A stretch of DNA of 64,000 nucleotides from Salinimicrobium sp963739625 (GTDB lineage: Bacteria > Bacteroidota > Bacteroidia > Flavobacteriales > Flavobacteriaceae). Location of the stretch: the NCBI GenBank assembly GCA_963739625.1, contig CAVUAU010000019.1, forward strand, positions 1 to 64,000, read 5' to 3'. Position 1 is the first letter of the stretch, and each line of letters begins with the position of its first letter. Under the pieces are notes generated by a model. The model had not been told where the DNA came from. It did not search any database and saw only the letters and a list, made by a program, of their open reading frames with translations. Below are positions 14,765 to 22,078 of this stretch, one piece after another. The position numbers and the translations under genes are program-made.

Positions 14765-17539
14765 CTATAATTTATAGCCAACCGTTAACAAAATAATCCT
14801 CGGCTGAAGATAAATCCTTTGATCTGTTATTAAAAATTCATTAAAGGTATTGGAGTTCTTGTAATGGACATCAAATACATTTTTTACATCTATTTCAAAG
14901 CTCCAGGGATTATCTTCCTTATTGTAAAACAGTGAAACATTTCCCAGCTGAAAACGGTTGCTTTCATCTGCTTTCTGGTTCTCGTAGTAATTGTAGACAT
15001 AGTCTGCCTTTAAAATAAAATCATTGAGGAAGTCATAGTCCAGGTTTGCGTATGGATATATTCTCCTAAAACTATTGCTAAAAATATCTGATTGAAAGTC
15101 ACTGAAGTCCTGTCTATAACCCACTTCCAAATTGGGTAATTTTTTGAAACGAGTTTCTGCTTTTACTGTAAAGTTGTAATTTTGGGAAGTATAGTCAGTT
15201 TTTTCGTTATTGATGATCCGCGAATAATCTGAAATATTTGCATTACCCATCAGGGTAAATTTCAACTTCCTAATTTGTTTGGCGATAGAGGCGTTTCCCG
15301 AATAGGCGTCTTCAGGCATGCTGGTAAAGATAAGAGTGTTGATTTGATCTATTCCTTCAATAATGCTGGTATTTCTTATTGAATTTACCCGACGGTTGTA
15401 ATTTAGATTTCCATTTATGAAGAGTCCGCGGTACATATTGAATTTGTAGTAGCGCAGGGAAAGGGAGTGTAATAATTCATTTTCTAGCGCCTCATTTCCG
15501 CGGAAGAGTTGGTTGAAACTGCTGAGCCGCAACCGGTTCGCATAGCCGGTTGCATCTGTAAAGTTGGATCTGAGATTGTAATTGAACGTCAGGTTTTCTG
15601 AAGAATTGATTTCATATTTCGCCATAAGTGTCGGCAATAGAATGCCTTTACTATTGTTGACAATTTCCTCCTCAAATTGATGTACCTGCCAATCGAACAG
15701 GTGATAGGTAAGCCCCGGTTTTAGGATCAGATCGCCACGTTTCATTTTAAATTCGAATCCTACATAGGTATCCAGTAGACGAAAATCGAGATCGTTATCG
15801 AATCCGTTGTTCCTAAAATTATTAATGCTACCGTTATCCAGTTGTTGATAATCTAAAGTTCCGTACTGCTGATCCAGAAGGGTGACTCCGGCTTTGGGGT
15901 AGAGGTGATTCAGGTTATTGAGGACCCAGTAATGCTTCAGGTCTACTCTCGCGTTATGGCTTTTGTAGGAGGTGTTTTGCAGCAAATTATACGTATCCCC
16001 ATCATCTATGAAGGGAATCAATTCAGAAAAGACCGGCCGGTCAAATGACCAGTCATTCACATTCTCGCTCTCGAGGTATTGGTAATTCGCCGTTAAAGTA
16101 GAAGTGTGCTTATAGGAAAATTGCCGGTTGTAGTTGAGATACTGATTCAACTCGTAACTTTCGGGTTCCTGAATGATCTGCGTCTCATGAATATTTCCGG
16201 GTGTTTGTGACAGGATGTGCTGTTCGGCATCTCCGGAAGAGGTTTTAAACAGGGCGTCATAGGATACATCGGTTTCAGCATTCGGTTCGTAACGCAGCTT
16301 AAGTTTGCTTAGGGTGAAAAACATTTGATTATCGGTCGTACTTTCACGGAACTCGTCAAAACCCGCATCGGTGAGATAGGTAATTTCGTTGGTGCTCCTC
16401 GTCTCAACTTTTCCACCGGAAGCAATACTATATGCGTCTAACTGAAGGCTCGGCGCTATCTCCTGCGCAAGGCTGCCCGCACCAAATTCATTTCGGCTGT
16501 AAACAAAATCCCTCTGACTCAAAAATTGTGCAAAGTCGCTGTTGTAAATCTTTGAGAAAGAATTAGAGCCGTCCATCAGGGTCGCGTAACCTCCTTCAAA
16601 GTTGATATAATCACTCATCGTAAAGGCCTTTTCTCCTATGTTGTTGAAATCGCCGATTACATTAATTGCAGTTTTTGGGCTGTAATAAAATAAAGTAGGC
16701 TGAAAGAGATAACGATTTTCAATTCCGCCACCTGCTTCAATATCCCCAAACAAGAATTTCTTTTTCCCCTCCTTCAGTTTAATATTGAGTGCCATTTTAT
16801 CACTGTCTTCCAGGCCTTTCAAAAAAGCTACTTCACTGTAGTTGTCAAGTGCTTCTACTTCTTCCACAGCATCTGCAGGTATATTGTTTACTCCCAATTT
16901 GGTATCTCCAGTAAAAAAAGTTTTTCCCTCTACCATCAATTCTGTGACTGCTTTGCCGTTCACTGTTACATTTCCATCCCGATCAACTTCTACACCGGGA
17001 AGTTTTTTTAGCAATTCTCGTAGCTTACGTTCTTCTCCTGTTTTAAATTGCTCCACCCGATATGTAATGGTATCTTTTTTGACAATCACTGCCATCTGCT
17101 GCTCAATAACCACCTCGTCTAATTTTTCTGCACTTTCCTGGAGAGTATAATTCATGGAACTATTTTCTGCAATAGAAATAGTATCAACCAGCTTAGAAAA
17201 ACCAAGATGTGTAAGTACAAGATGGTACGAAAAACCTTGCTCTAAATTCAATCTATATCGACCACTCTCATCTGATATAGCAAAGGTAGTTGTAGTTGTT
17301 GGGTGTTCTTCAACAGGAGTGGCGATAATATTTGTATAGCCAAGAGGATTGTGGAGGCTATCCAAAACGAAACCGCTTAACCGAACCTGTTGAGCTGATA
17401 GGGAAAAACTTCCAGATATTAAGAAAAGGAAAATGCAAAAATAAAGATAGTTATGAGAGACTTTGTTATTGCTTTTAATTAGTAAAAATGAGGGATAGAG
17501 GCTAATCAGTGATTCCATTAAAGTCTTTAAATTTTTCAC
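14765..17539 (-). CDS. Outer membrane beta-barrel protein with carboxypeptidase-like and plug-like domains
   Basis: A 924-residue protein. An N-terminal hydrophobic signal ends at about residue 49 (SLSAQQ). A carboxypeptidase-regulatory-like domain follows (residues ~51-130, LSGFVLDSLHNPLGYTNI), then a plug-like region with RELLKKLPGVEVDRDGNVTVNG (~residues 172-195) and a long beta-barrel rich in aromatic strands ending YKL. This is the TonB-receptor-like family that commonly accompanies GLPGLI proteins. Its start overlaps the GLPGLI gene by about 38 bases; an internal ATG at 17518 is a possible alternative start. It probably passes a peptide, metal or similar cargo across the outer membrane. 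The partner is unknown. Confidence 0.8.
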   Translation of the reverse strand: MKNLKTLMESLISLYPSFLLIKSNNKVSHNYLYFCIFLFLISGSFSLSAQQVRLSGFVLDSLHNPLGYTNIIATPVEEHPTTTTTFAISDESGRYRLNLEQGFSYHLVLTHLGFSKLVDTISIAENSSMNYTLQESAEKLDEVVIEQQMAVIVKKDTITYRVEQFKTGEERKLRELLKKLPGVEVDRDGNVTVNGKAVTELMVEGKTFFTGDTKLGVNNIPADAVEEVEALDNYSEVAFLKGLEDSDKMALNIKLKEGKKKFLFGDIEAGGGIENRYLFQPTLFYYSPKTAINVIGDFNNIGEKAFTMSDYINFEGGYATLMDGSNSFSKIYNSDFAQFLSQRDFVYSRNEFGAGSLAQEIAPSLQLDAYSIASGGKVETRSTNEITYLTDAGFDEFRESTTDNQMFFTLSKLKLRYEPNAETDVSYDALFKTSSGDAEQHILSQTPGNIHETQIIQEPESYELNQYLNYNRQFSYKHTSTLTANYQYLESENVNDWSFDRPVFSELIPFIDDGDTYNLLQNTSYKSHNARVDLKHYWVLNNLNHLYPKAGVTLLDQQYGTLDYQQLDNGSINNFRNNGFDNDLDFRLLDTYVGFEFKMKRGDLILKPGLTYHLFDWQVHQFEEEIVNNSKGILLPTLMAKYEINSSENLTFNYNLRSNFTDATGYANRLRLSSFNQLFRGNEALENELLHSLSLRYYKFNMYRGLFINGNLNYNRRVNSIRNTSIIEGIDQINTLIFTSMPEDAYSGNASIAKQIRKLKFTLMGNANISDYSRIINNEKTDYTSQNYNFTVKAETRFKKLPNLEVGYRQDFSDFQSDIFSNSFRRIYPYANLDYDFLNDFILKADYVYNYYENQKADESNRFQLGNVSLFYNKEDNPWSFEIDVKNVFDVHYKNSNTFNEFLITDQRIYLQPRIILLTVGYKL

Positions 17540-18263
17540 CTAATCCCGCCATAATAGACTGGTACTCTTGAAAACTTACTCTTTTTCCTTTATTCGGCTT
17601 TTCTATTGCCTCTTCTTTTAAACCAAGGCGAATTTTTTTGACATAATAATGCTTACTCGCTACTTGAAGATCAACGACTAAGCCCGGCAGACCACCAAAA
17701 CCTTCTGGACCAAAGGAAAAGGGAATGTCTGGCACAAACCATGCTTCAATTTTTTGGATAATCTTTTTTTTGCTGCGGTAATTGTAGAGGTTTTGGGTCG
17801 CAATTGCTTTTCTTGCCTGGTAATTTTTAAATGGTTTGGTTTCACCAGTTATTTCCCACTTTATTGGATCCCTCTGTACAATAAACTTGTTTCCCTGAAA
17901 TTCAACCTGCTGGAGAACCTCACTTTTTTTCATATTGACGTAATAGGTCCCTGTAGATGCTTGGAGGTTTGCCAACATTCCACCATCTTTGCTCATTACA
18001 TCTTGTGCAGAAAAAGTTGAGGAAAAGTTGTTGAATTTAAGATTGTATTGCATTTGATCATATAATTCAGCAACTTTTTTAGTAAACGACATATTGCGTT
18101 TAAAAGCTTCAGGATTTGAATCTTTTAGATTTTTGAACATTCCTTCAGGAATTTCTACTTCTACTTTATAGACTACTCGTCCTGAGTTATTCTGAGAATG
18201 AACCTTACTCTGAAGGAAAAATGAGATAACGAAAACAATGGTATAAAATATTGATTTTTTCAT
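17502..18263 (-). CDS. GLPGLI family protein
   Basis: A secreted protein of about 253 residues with an N-terminal signal (KKSIFYTIVFVISFFLQSKVHS) and the family hallmark GGLPGLVVDL near residue 190, preceded by WFVPDIPFSFGPEGF. The biochemical function of the family is not established; it is widespread in Bacteroidota and often lies beside a TonB-like barrel. I take ATG 18263 (MKKSIF) as the start instead of the upstream TTG. Its end overlaps the barrel gene, so the two are co-translated, while a hairpin separates it from the peptide gene upstream. Confidence 0.85.
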   Translation of the reverse strand: MKKSIFYTIVFVISFFLQSKVHSQNNSGRVVYKVEVEIPEGMFKNLKDSNPEAFKRNMSFTKKVAELYDQMQYNLKFNNFSSTFSAQDVMSKDGGMLANLQASTGTYYVNMKKSEVLQQVEFQGNKFIVQRDPIKWEITGETKPFKNYQARKAIATQNLYNYRSKKKIIQKIEAWFVPDIPFSFGPEGFGGLPGLVVDLQVASKHYYVKKIRLGLKEEAIEKPNKGKRVSFQEYQSIMAGLGEKFKDFNGITD

Positions 18264-18275
18264 ACAATTCAAAAA

Positions 18276-18304
18276 AAGAGGAGAAAGATGTTTCCCCTCT
18301 TCGT
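18276..18304 (-). terminator. Terminator or attenuator between the peptide gene and the GLPGLI gene
   Basis: On the minus strand, AAGAGGGGAAAC pairs with GTTTCTCCTCTT (stem AAGAGG-GAAA / TTTC-CCTCTT with a small loop), followed by seven T residues. It lies 20 bases after the peptide stop and just before the GLPGLI start, so it would give more peptide transcript than downstream transcript. Confidence 0.65.
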
Positions 18305-18324
18305 TAACATTAGTTTTAATTTAC

Positions 18325-18519
18325 TTAAAGGCAGTTATTTTCATAATACAAGTTGGTCCACCAGTAAGCGCTTTGACCCCAAACACCTTCCATTTCGGTG
18401 CCATAGTCCCAAGCTAAATCTGTACACATTGGATCCGCATTAATTTCTTCCTTTGCGGTTACTGTAAAAGAAGATCCTATTATGAATGTAAACAGGAATA
18501 AATAAATAATTTTTTTCAT
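18325..18519 (-). CDS. Small secreted aromatic-rich peptide
   Basis: A 64-residue reading frame with a clear Sec signal (MKKIIYLFLFTFIIGSSFTV, cleavage probably after TAK or a few residues before). The mature part of about 41 residues has four Trp, four Tyr and two Cys, with one Cys near each end (ADPMCTD and NNCL). It precedes the GLPGLI and barrel genes on the same strand, separated by a hairpin terminator. I do not recognise a family. The context suggests a cargo, signal or toxin-like peptide handled by the GLPGLI/barrel pair. The two cysteines could form a disulfide. Confidence 0.65.
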   Translation of the reverse strand: MKKIIYLFLFTFIIGSSFTVTAKEEINADPMCTDLAWDYGTEMEGVWGQSAYWWTNLYYENNCL

Positions 18520-18849
18520 AATGATAAAGTTTAATTCGTTAAAAAAAATGTTTCTGTTCGATAATTATCAAAGAATCAACACATCACCGGTGTTCAAGTA
18601 TTGATCTTGAACAAATTAGATGATAATAATTCAAAGCCCTGATTATTTAACCGTAAAAGATTTACGGTTTTTGCACCTGTAATACTTTATGGTCTAAAGA
18701 AATCCCTAGACAACACAACCTTTAAGCAAGTGCAAGTCAACAGTCAGAGTCGAAAAACTTCAAAATTTACTTTTTTCATCCGGAGCGCTTTCCATTTTGA
18801 TTCCTTTACTCCTTTGCGAGACGGCTGAAAAAAGAGTGAGCTATTTATC

Positions 18850-19040
18850 ATTTACTTCTTCCAGAGCCATCGCGTAACCATTTTTGATAGGCCGGCTTTC
18901 ACGGGATTTAGAATTAGGATAGGCCGTAATTGAAATGGCGGTAAAGCAGTAGAAAACATTCATTCAGGCCGGCTAACTTCTAAATCCCGTTTCTTTGCCG
19001 AAGAAAAATGGTTACAAAAGCGGAGGCTCTGGAAGTAAAT
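18850..19040. repeat. Long imperfect inverted repeat
   Basis: Three blocks recur in inverted order: ATTTACTTCTTCCAGAGCC (18850) with GGCTCTGGAAGTAAAT (19025), TAACCATTTTT (18875) with AAAAATGGTTA (19004), and ACGGGATTTAGAA (18901) with TTCTAAATCCCGT (18978). Arms are about 65 bases with a central loop of about 60. The fold would be long and stable. Its role is unknown; an oriT or an RNA are possibilities. Confidence 0.7.
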
Positions 19041-19272
19041 GCTGTTGAAGTCGGCGGGTCCTTTAACGTCCCAAAAGTCATGGAAGCGAATCAAGCGGAC
19101 GCATGGTTACAGCGGTGACTGTAATGAAGCGCAAGTTTTTTTCCTGGAGCGAAATGAAAGGAATCCTGTGGCCATGGGTCCAAGATCTACACCCGAAGCG
19201 TTTTTCCCGCAGTGGAGCGGAGGGAAATGTGCTGAGGAAGTAGTATTGCATCAATTTTAACCTATATCACAT

Positions 19273-19332
19273 CTGATAGAAGTTGTGATAGGACTTGTGA
19301 TAATGGTAGTGATACGACTTGTGAAAGAGCTC
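19273..19332. repeat. Five 12-bp tandem units (GTGATA-N6)
   Basis: Consecutive units CTGATAGAAGTT, GTGATAGGACTT, GTGATAATGGTA, GTGATACGACTT and GTGAAAGAGCTC. The second and fourth differ at one base. The 12-bp period and position before a DNA-binding-type gene (convergent end at 19413) recall iterons, but no replication gene is proven. Confidence 0.6.
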
Positions 19333-19412
19333 TTATTTTTCTTTAAAAACAATAAAAACACCCTCTAAAAGGCTTTTTTATTTTTTATTTTTTTGTTTTC
19401 CGATGTACCTTT

Positions 19413-20156
19413 CTATAATGTTTTCATTTTTTTCCGGCGGGTAAAAGAAAAAAGAGGAGTGATAGTATCAATAAGCTGAAGGCGATATTTCTTTCTACGA
19501 AAGACAATATTTTGAGGAAGATCGTTATATTTTAGACTCCATTGTACCATTTCTTTGGAAACAGGCTCAGAATACTTCTTCCTGACTTTTAGAAGCTTTT
19601 CTTTTTCTGCAGCTTTCTTTAATCGCGAAGCAATTGCTTTAGAAATATTGAAGATCTTTTCCACTCCATTTACTGATACAGGCGCAGCTGTTCTTCTATT
19701 TCCACGAGATTGAAGAAAATGATAGGTTCTCCCTTTTTTCCGAACGCTTTCCTTTTCTCTTTGTCTTTTTAGATAAACAACATGTAAATAAGCATATATA
19801 CCTGCCCCTACAAAGGCTTTCATTCGATAGATGTCAAGCGGAAGCAGGAGGATCGCATGGCGCATCCTCCAGTCATTTTCTTCTCTTATTCTGTCGAAGG
19901 ACTTAATAATATAATATCCAGTCTTAGTATTGAGCCTGAGCCATCCTTTTGCTTCAAAGAACCTAACATAGGACCGCATGGTCTTCTCTGACTTTATCCT
20001 TAGTATCTGCTGAATAGCTCTCATCTCTCCCCAGGAGAGCCTGGATTTTCCTTGCGGGTACATCATTTTGAGGAGCAGGAAAAACCTTAATCGGGAAACA
20101 TAATGTTCCTGTTGAGCAGCAATCAGTAATTGGACAGGGACTTTTATCGGGCGCAT
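19413..20156 (-). CDS. Element-borne basic protein with probable helix-turn-helix regions
   Basis: A 247-residue, very basic protein of no family I recognise. Residues ~30-75 (LKMMYPQGKSRLSWGEMRAI, then KTMRSYVRFFEAKGWL) look like a winged-helix DNA-binding segment. A second possible helix-turn-helix lies in VEKIFNISKAIASRLKKAAE. It has no membrane segments. It lies between the 12-bp repeats and the integrase on the same strand as the integrase. A role in replication, transfer or control of the element is inferred from place only. Confidence 0.5.
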   Translation of the reverse strand: MRPIKVPVQLLIAAQQEHYVSRLRFFLLLKMMYPQGKSRLSWGEMRAIQQILRIKSEKTMRSYVRFFEAKGWLRLNTKTGYYIIKSFDRIREENDWRMRHAILLLPLDIYRMKAFVGAGIYAYLHVVYLKRQREKESVRKKGRTYHFLQSRGNRRTAAPVSVNGVEKIFNISKAIASRLKKAAEKEKLLKVRKKYSEPVSKEMVQWSLKYNDLPQNIVFRRKKYRLQLIDTITPLFSFTRRKKMKTL

Positions 20157-20454
20157 AAGAAATGGAATAGCAGATGAAAAAATTATTAAAGCGGAACCGG
20201 GAGCTAAGGTGGCTTGAAGACTGACATGTTCTGTTTTTTCATGGCGGGTGCATAGAAAAATCCCTCCAAAAGTCTTAAGTTGACCTTCAGAGGGACAGGT
20301 GATTTGACTTTCGTAAAGCCAATTTCAGGAAGGGTGAACAGGATGAGTTGATTCTACATCCACTTTAACTATTTAAGAGGCGCAGAATTATGATCTCTAT
20401 AATGGATCCTTTCTATTAGTGAGAAAATTGTAATTATTGATTTTCAGTAGAGGA
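20157..20454. other. Spacer between element protein and integrase gene
   Basis: About 300 bases with no reading frame, hairpin or repeat that I can support. Confidence 0.4.
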
Positions 20455-21693
20455 TTAACCGACAGCCTTTTTCTTCTGCATTTTAAGCCGAAGCTCATTC
20501 ATGTCTTCGCTTACTTTTTTCTCTATAACCCGGGCGTATATTTGTGTGGTGGTAAGTTTTGTATGGCCAAGGAGTTTAGAGACCGTTTCCAGAGGTACCC
20601 CATTGGTTAGAGTGACCGTTGTAGCAAATGTATGCCGTGCCATGTGAAAGGTCAGGTGCTTTTTTATCTTGCACAAGTAAGCTATCTCCTTTAAATATGT
20701 ATTGATCTTCTGGTTAGACAGTACCGGCAGAAGGGTTCCTGTTATTGATGTCCGACGCTCATTTTCATACTTTTCAATGATGTCCAAAGCCTGAGGAAGC
20801 AATGGAACCTTTACAGGAGTCGAAGTTTTTTTCCGGCTGGTTGTGATCCAGAGATTTCCATCCTCACCTTCTACTATATTCTTTTTAGTGAGCAGCATGA
20901 TATCTCCGTAAGAGATCCCTGTATAACAACTAAAAAGAAAAAGATCTTTTACATTGGTCAATCTTGATACTGAGCAGGAGAGACTTTCCAGGCTCTCAAG
21001 TTCACTTTGGGTAAGAAAACCTCTTTCTTTTTTGATCAGTTTCGGCTTAAACTTTACAAAAGGATCCTTCTCAATCCACTCCATATGAAATGCCATTCTG
21101 ATCATTTTTCTCAATCTTTGAATGTGTTTCATGATGGTATTGTTACCGATCTCCGGTTGATAGTGCTTAGGTTTATAAGTTCGCAAGAAACTTTCAAAGC
21201 CTATGACGAAACCATAGTTCAGATCTTTTAGAAAGATATCATCGCTCTTGTACTCTTTCTGTATATACTCCATAATATAGCTCTGACTGGTCTTATAATG
21301 TCGCATGGTATCGTAATGCAGCACCGGTTCCATCTTTTCATTATGGTAGTCAATGAGTTCTTTCATGGATGGATGAACCTGGTCTTCTCCAAGAAATTTT
21401 GCCTTTAAAGATTGAGCTGTAAAGGAGGTGCCAGAGGCCTTAAGATCCATATAACACTGGAAGATCTGCGTCCTGGTCTGTTCTATGAACCCATTAATTT
21501 GAAGTGAACCTTTGTCCTTTGTTCTGAGTTTCCCTTTCTTTTTATCCCAATGTGCGGGATTTACTTTTGCTTTCAAACTGATATTGGCCCGCTGGCGGTT
21601 CACAACAATTCGAACATAAATTTCTGCCAAATCATCTTTGGCTCTTGAGGTGTTAACCCAGAAGAGGATAGAGAATGTCTGCGATGAAGTCAT
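20455..21693 (-). CDS. Tyrosine recombinase (CTnDOT/IntDOT-type integrase)
   Basis: A 412-residue site-specific integrase. An N-terminal arm-binding domain (~1-100) and a SAM-like core-binding domain (~105-215) precede the catalytic domain. Catalytic residues seen are H-x-x-R in HMARHTF (about 350-353), LLGH (about 377) and the nucleophile Tyr in QIYARV (about 386). The first catalytic Arg, usually in TGLR, is replaced: the motif reads TGISYGDIMLL. This replacement is known in IntDOT-like enzymes of Bacteroidota. The gene lies directly downstream of tRNA-Arg with TTGACC repeats in between, so it most likely inserts the element into the tRNA 3' end. Confidence 0.9.
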   Translation of the reverse strand: MTSSQTFSILFWVNTSRAKDDLAEIYVRIVVNRQRANISLKAKVNPAHWDKKKGKLRTKDKGSLQINGFIEQTRTQIFQCYMDLKASGTSFTAQSLKAKFLGEDQVHPSMKELIDYHNEKMEPVLHYDTMRHYKTSQSYIMEYIQKEYKSDDIFLKDLNYGFVIGFESFLRTYKPKHYQPEIGNNTIMKHIQRLRKMIRMAFHMEWIEKDPFVKFKPKLIKKERGFLTQSELESLESLSCSVSRLTNVKDLFLFSCYTGISYGDIMLLTKKNIVEGEDGNLWITTSRKKTSTPVKVPLLPQALDIIEKYENERRTSITGTLLPVLSNQKINTYLKEIAYLCKIKKHLTFHMARHTFATTVTLTNGVPLETVSKLLGHTKLTTTQIYARVIEKKVSEDMNELRLKMQKKKAVG

Positions 21694-21773
21694 AGTTGTT
21701 CGTCTTTAAAATGAATATTCCGTGAAAGACGAAAGTCAAATCAACTATAGAGGTAAGATACAAAATTCGGTAC

Positions 21774-21863
21774 TTGGTCAACAAAATTCTCAACCTGATT
21801 TGTTGACCGAATTGTTGACCAATTTCATTTGATATTGGTCAACATTAAATGATTGTTGACCAA
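21774..21863. repeat. Cluster of TTGACC repeats between integrase and tRNA (arm-type sites)
   Basis: Five copies of TTGACC(A/G) in both orientations: TGGTCAACA (21775), TGTTGACCG (21800), TTGTTGACCAA (21812), TTGGTCAAC (21835), TTGTTGACCAA (21853). One pair forms 21799-21822, and its first 17 bases recur at 13972. They precede the integrase start and are probably bound by the integrase or its regulator. Confidence 0.65.
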
Positions 21864-21874
21864 ATATAAAAAAC

Positions 21875-21912
21875 AAAAAACCCTGTAAATCAATAGATTA
21901 ACAGGGTTTTTG
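21875..21912 (-). terminator. Terminator downstream of tRNA-Arg
   Basis: AAAAACCCTGT pairs with ACAGGGTTTTT around a ~15-base loop, with T-runs in both directions. It lies 12 bases after the tRNA 3' end. It differs in sequence from the hairpins at 13.69 and 13.86 kb, as expected if it came with the inserted element. Confidence 0.7.
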
Positions 21913-21923
21913 ACTTAAAAAAG

Positions 21924-21997
21924 TGACCTCGCCAGGATTCAAACCTGGAACCTTCTGAGCCGTAATCAGATGCGCTATTCAGTTGCGCCACGAGGCC
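21924..21997 (-). tRNA. tRNA-Arg (anticodon ACG)
   Basis: On the minus strand the cloverleaf is complete: acceptor GGCCTCG/CGAGGTC with discriminator A, D stem GCGC/GCGC, anticodon stem TCTGA/TCAGA with loop TTACGGC, and T stem CCAGG/CCTGG with loop TTTGAAT. The anticodon is ACG (read as ICG), decoding CGN arginine codons. CCA is not encoded. Its 3' end serves as the insertion site for the neighbouring element. Confidence 0.95.
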
Positions 21998-22009
21998 GTT
22001 TTGAGGGTG

Positions 22010-22017
22010 CAAATATA
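22010..22017 (-). promoter_or_regulatory. -7 promoter box of tRNA-Arg
   Basis: Minus strand TATATTTG fits TAnnTTTG and lies 12 bases before the mature tRNA. A TTTTTG about 17 bases further upstream could be the -33 element. Confidence 0.6.
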
Positions 22018-22078
22018 AGTTTTATTATAGAATTCAAAAATGTTTTTTGAGAAAAATGCACCCCAATTCTTAACCCGG

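Larger units (their letters stand above)
18520..19412. other. Non-coding region of the element with large inverted repeat and 12-bp repeats
   Basis: No convincing gene. A plus-strand frame at 19039-19260 (73 codons) has a composition unlike its neighbours, so I do not call it. The region holds a ~190-bp imperfect inverted repeat (18850-19040) and five 12-bp units (19273-19332), listed separately. It could serve as a transfer origin, replication region or structured RNA. Confidence 0.4.
13898..21939. mobile_element. tRNA-Arg-integrated element with CTnDOT-type integrase and outer membrane cargo
   Basis: About 8 kb lie between copies of the tRNA-Arg 3' end. Inside are an integrase next to the tRNA, a second element-type protein, TTGACC repeats near both ends, a long inverted repeat and a cargo of peptide, GLPGLI and barrel genes. 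No relaxase, conjugation machinery or excisionase is recognisable, so the element is either mobilised by others or decayed. Boundaries are inferred from the repeated tRNA end and not proven. Confidence 0.65.

Noticed and set aside
19039..19260. 73-codon plus-strand frame in the mobile element
   Set aside because: Composition is unlike the neighbouring genes, there is no promoter or recognisable domain, and it starts inside the long inverted repeat; not enough to call a gene.
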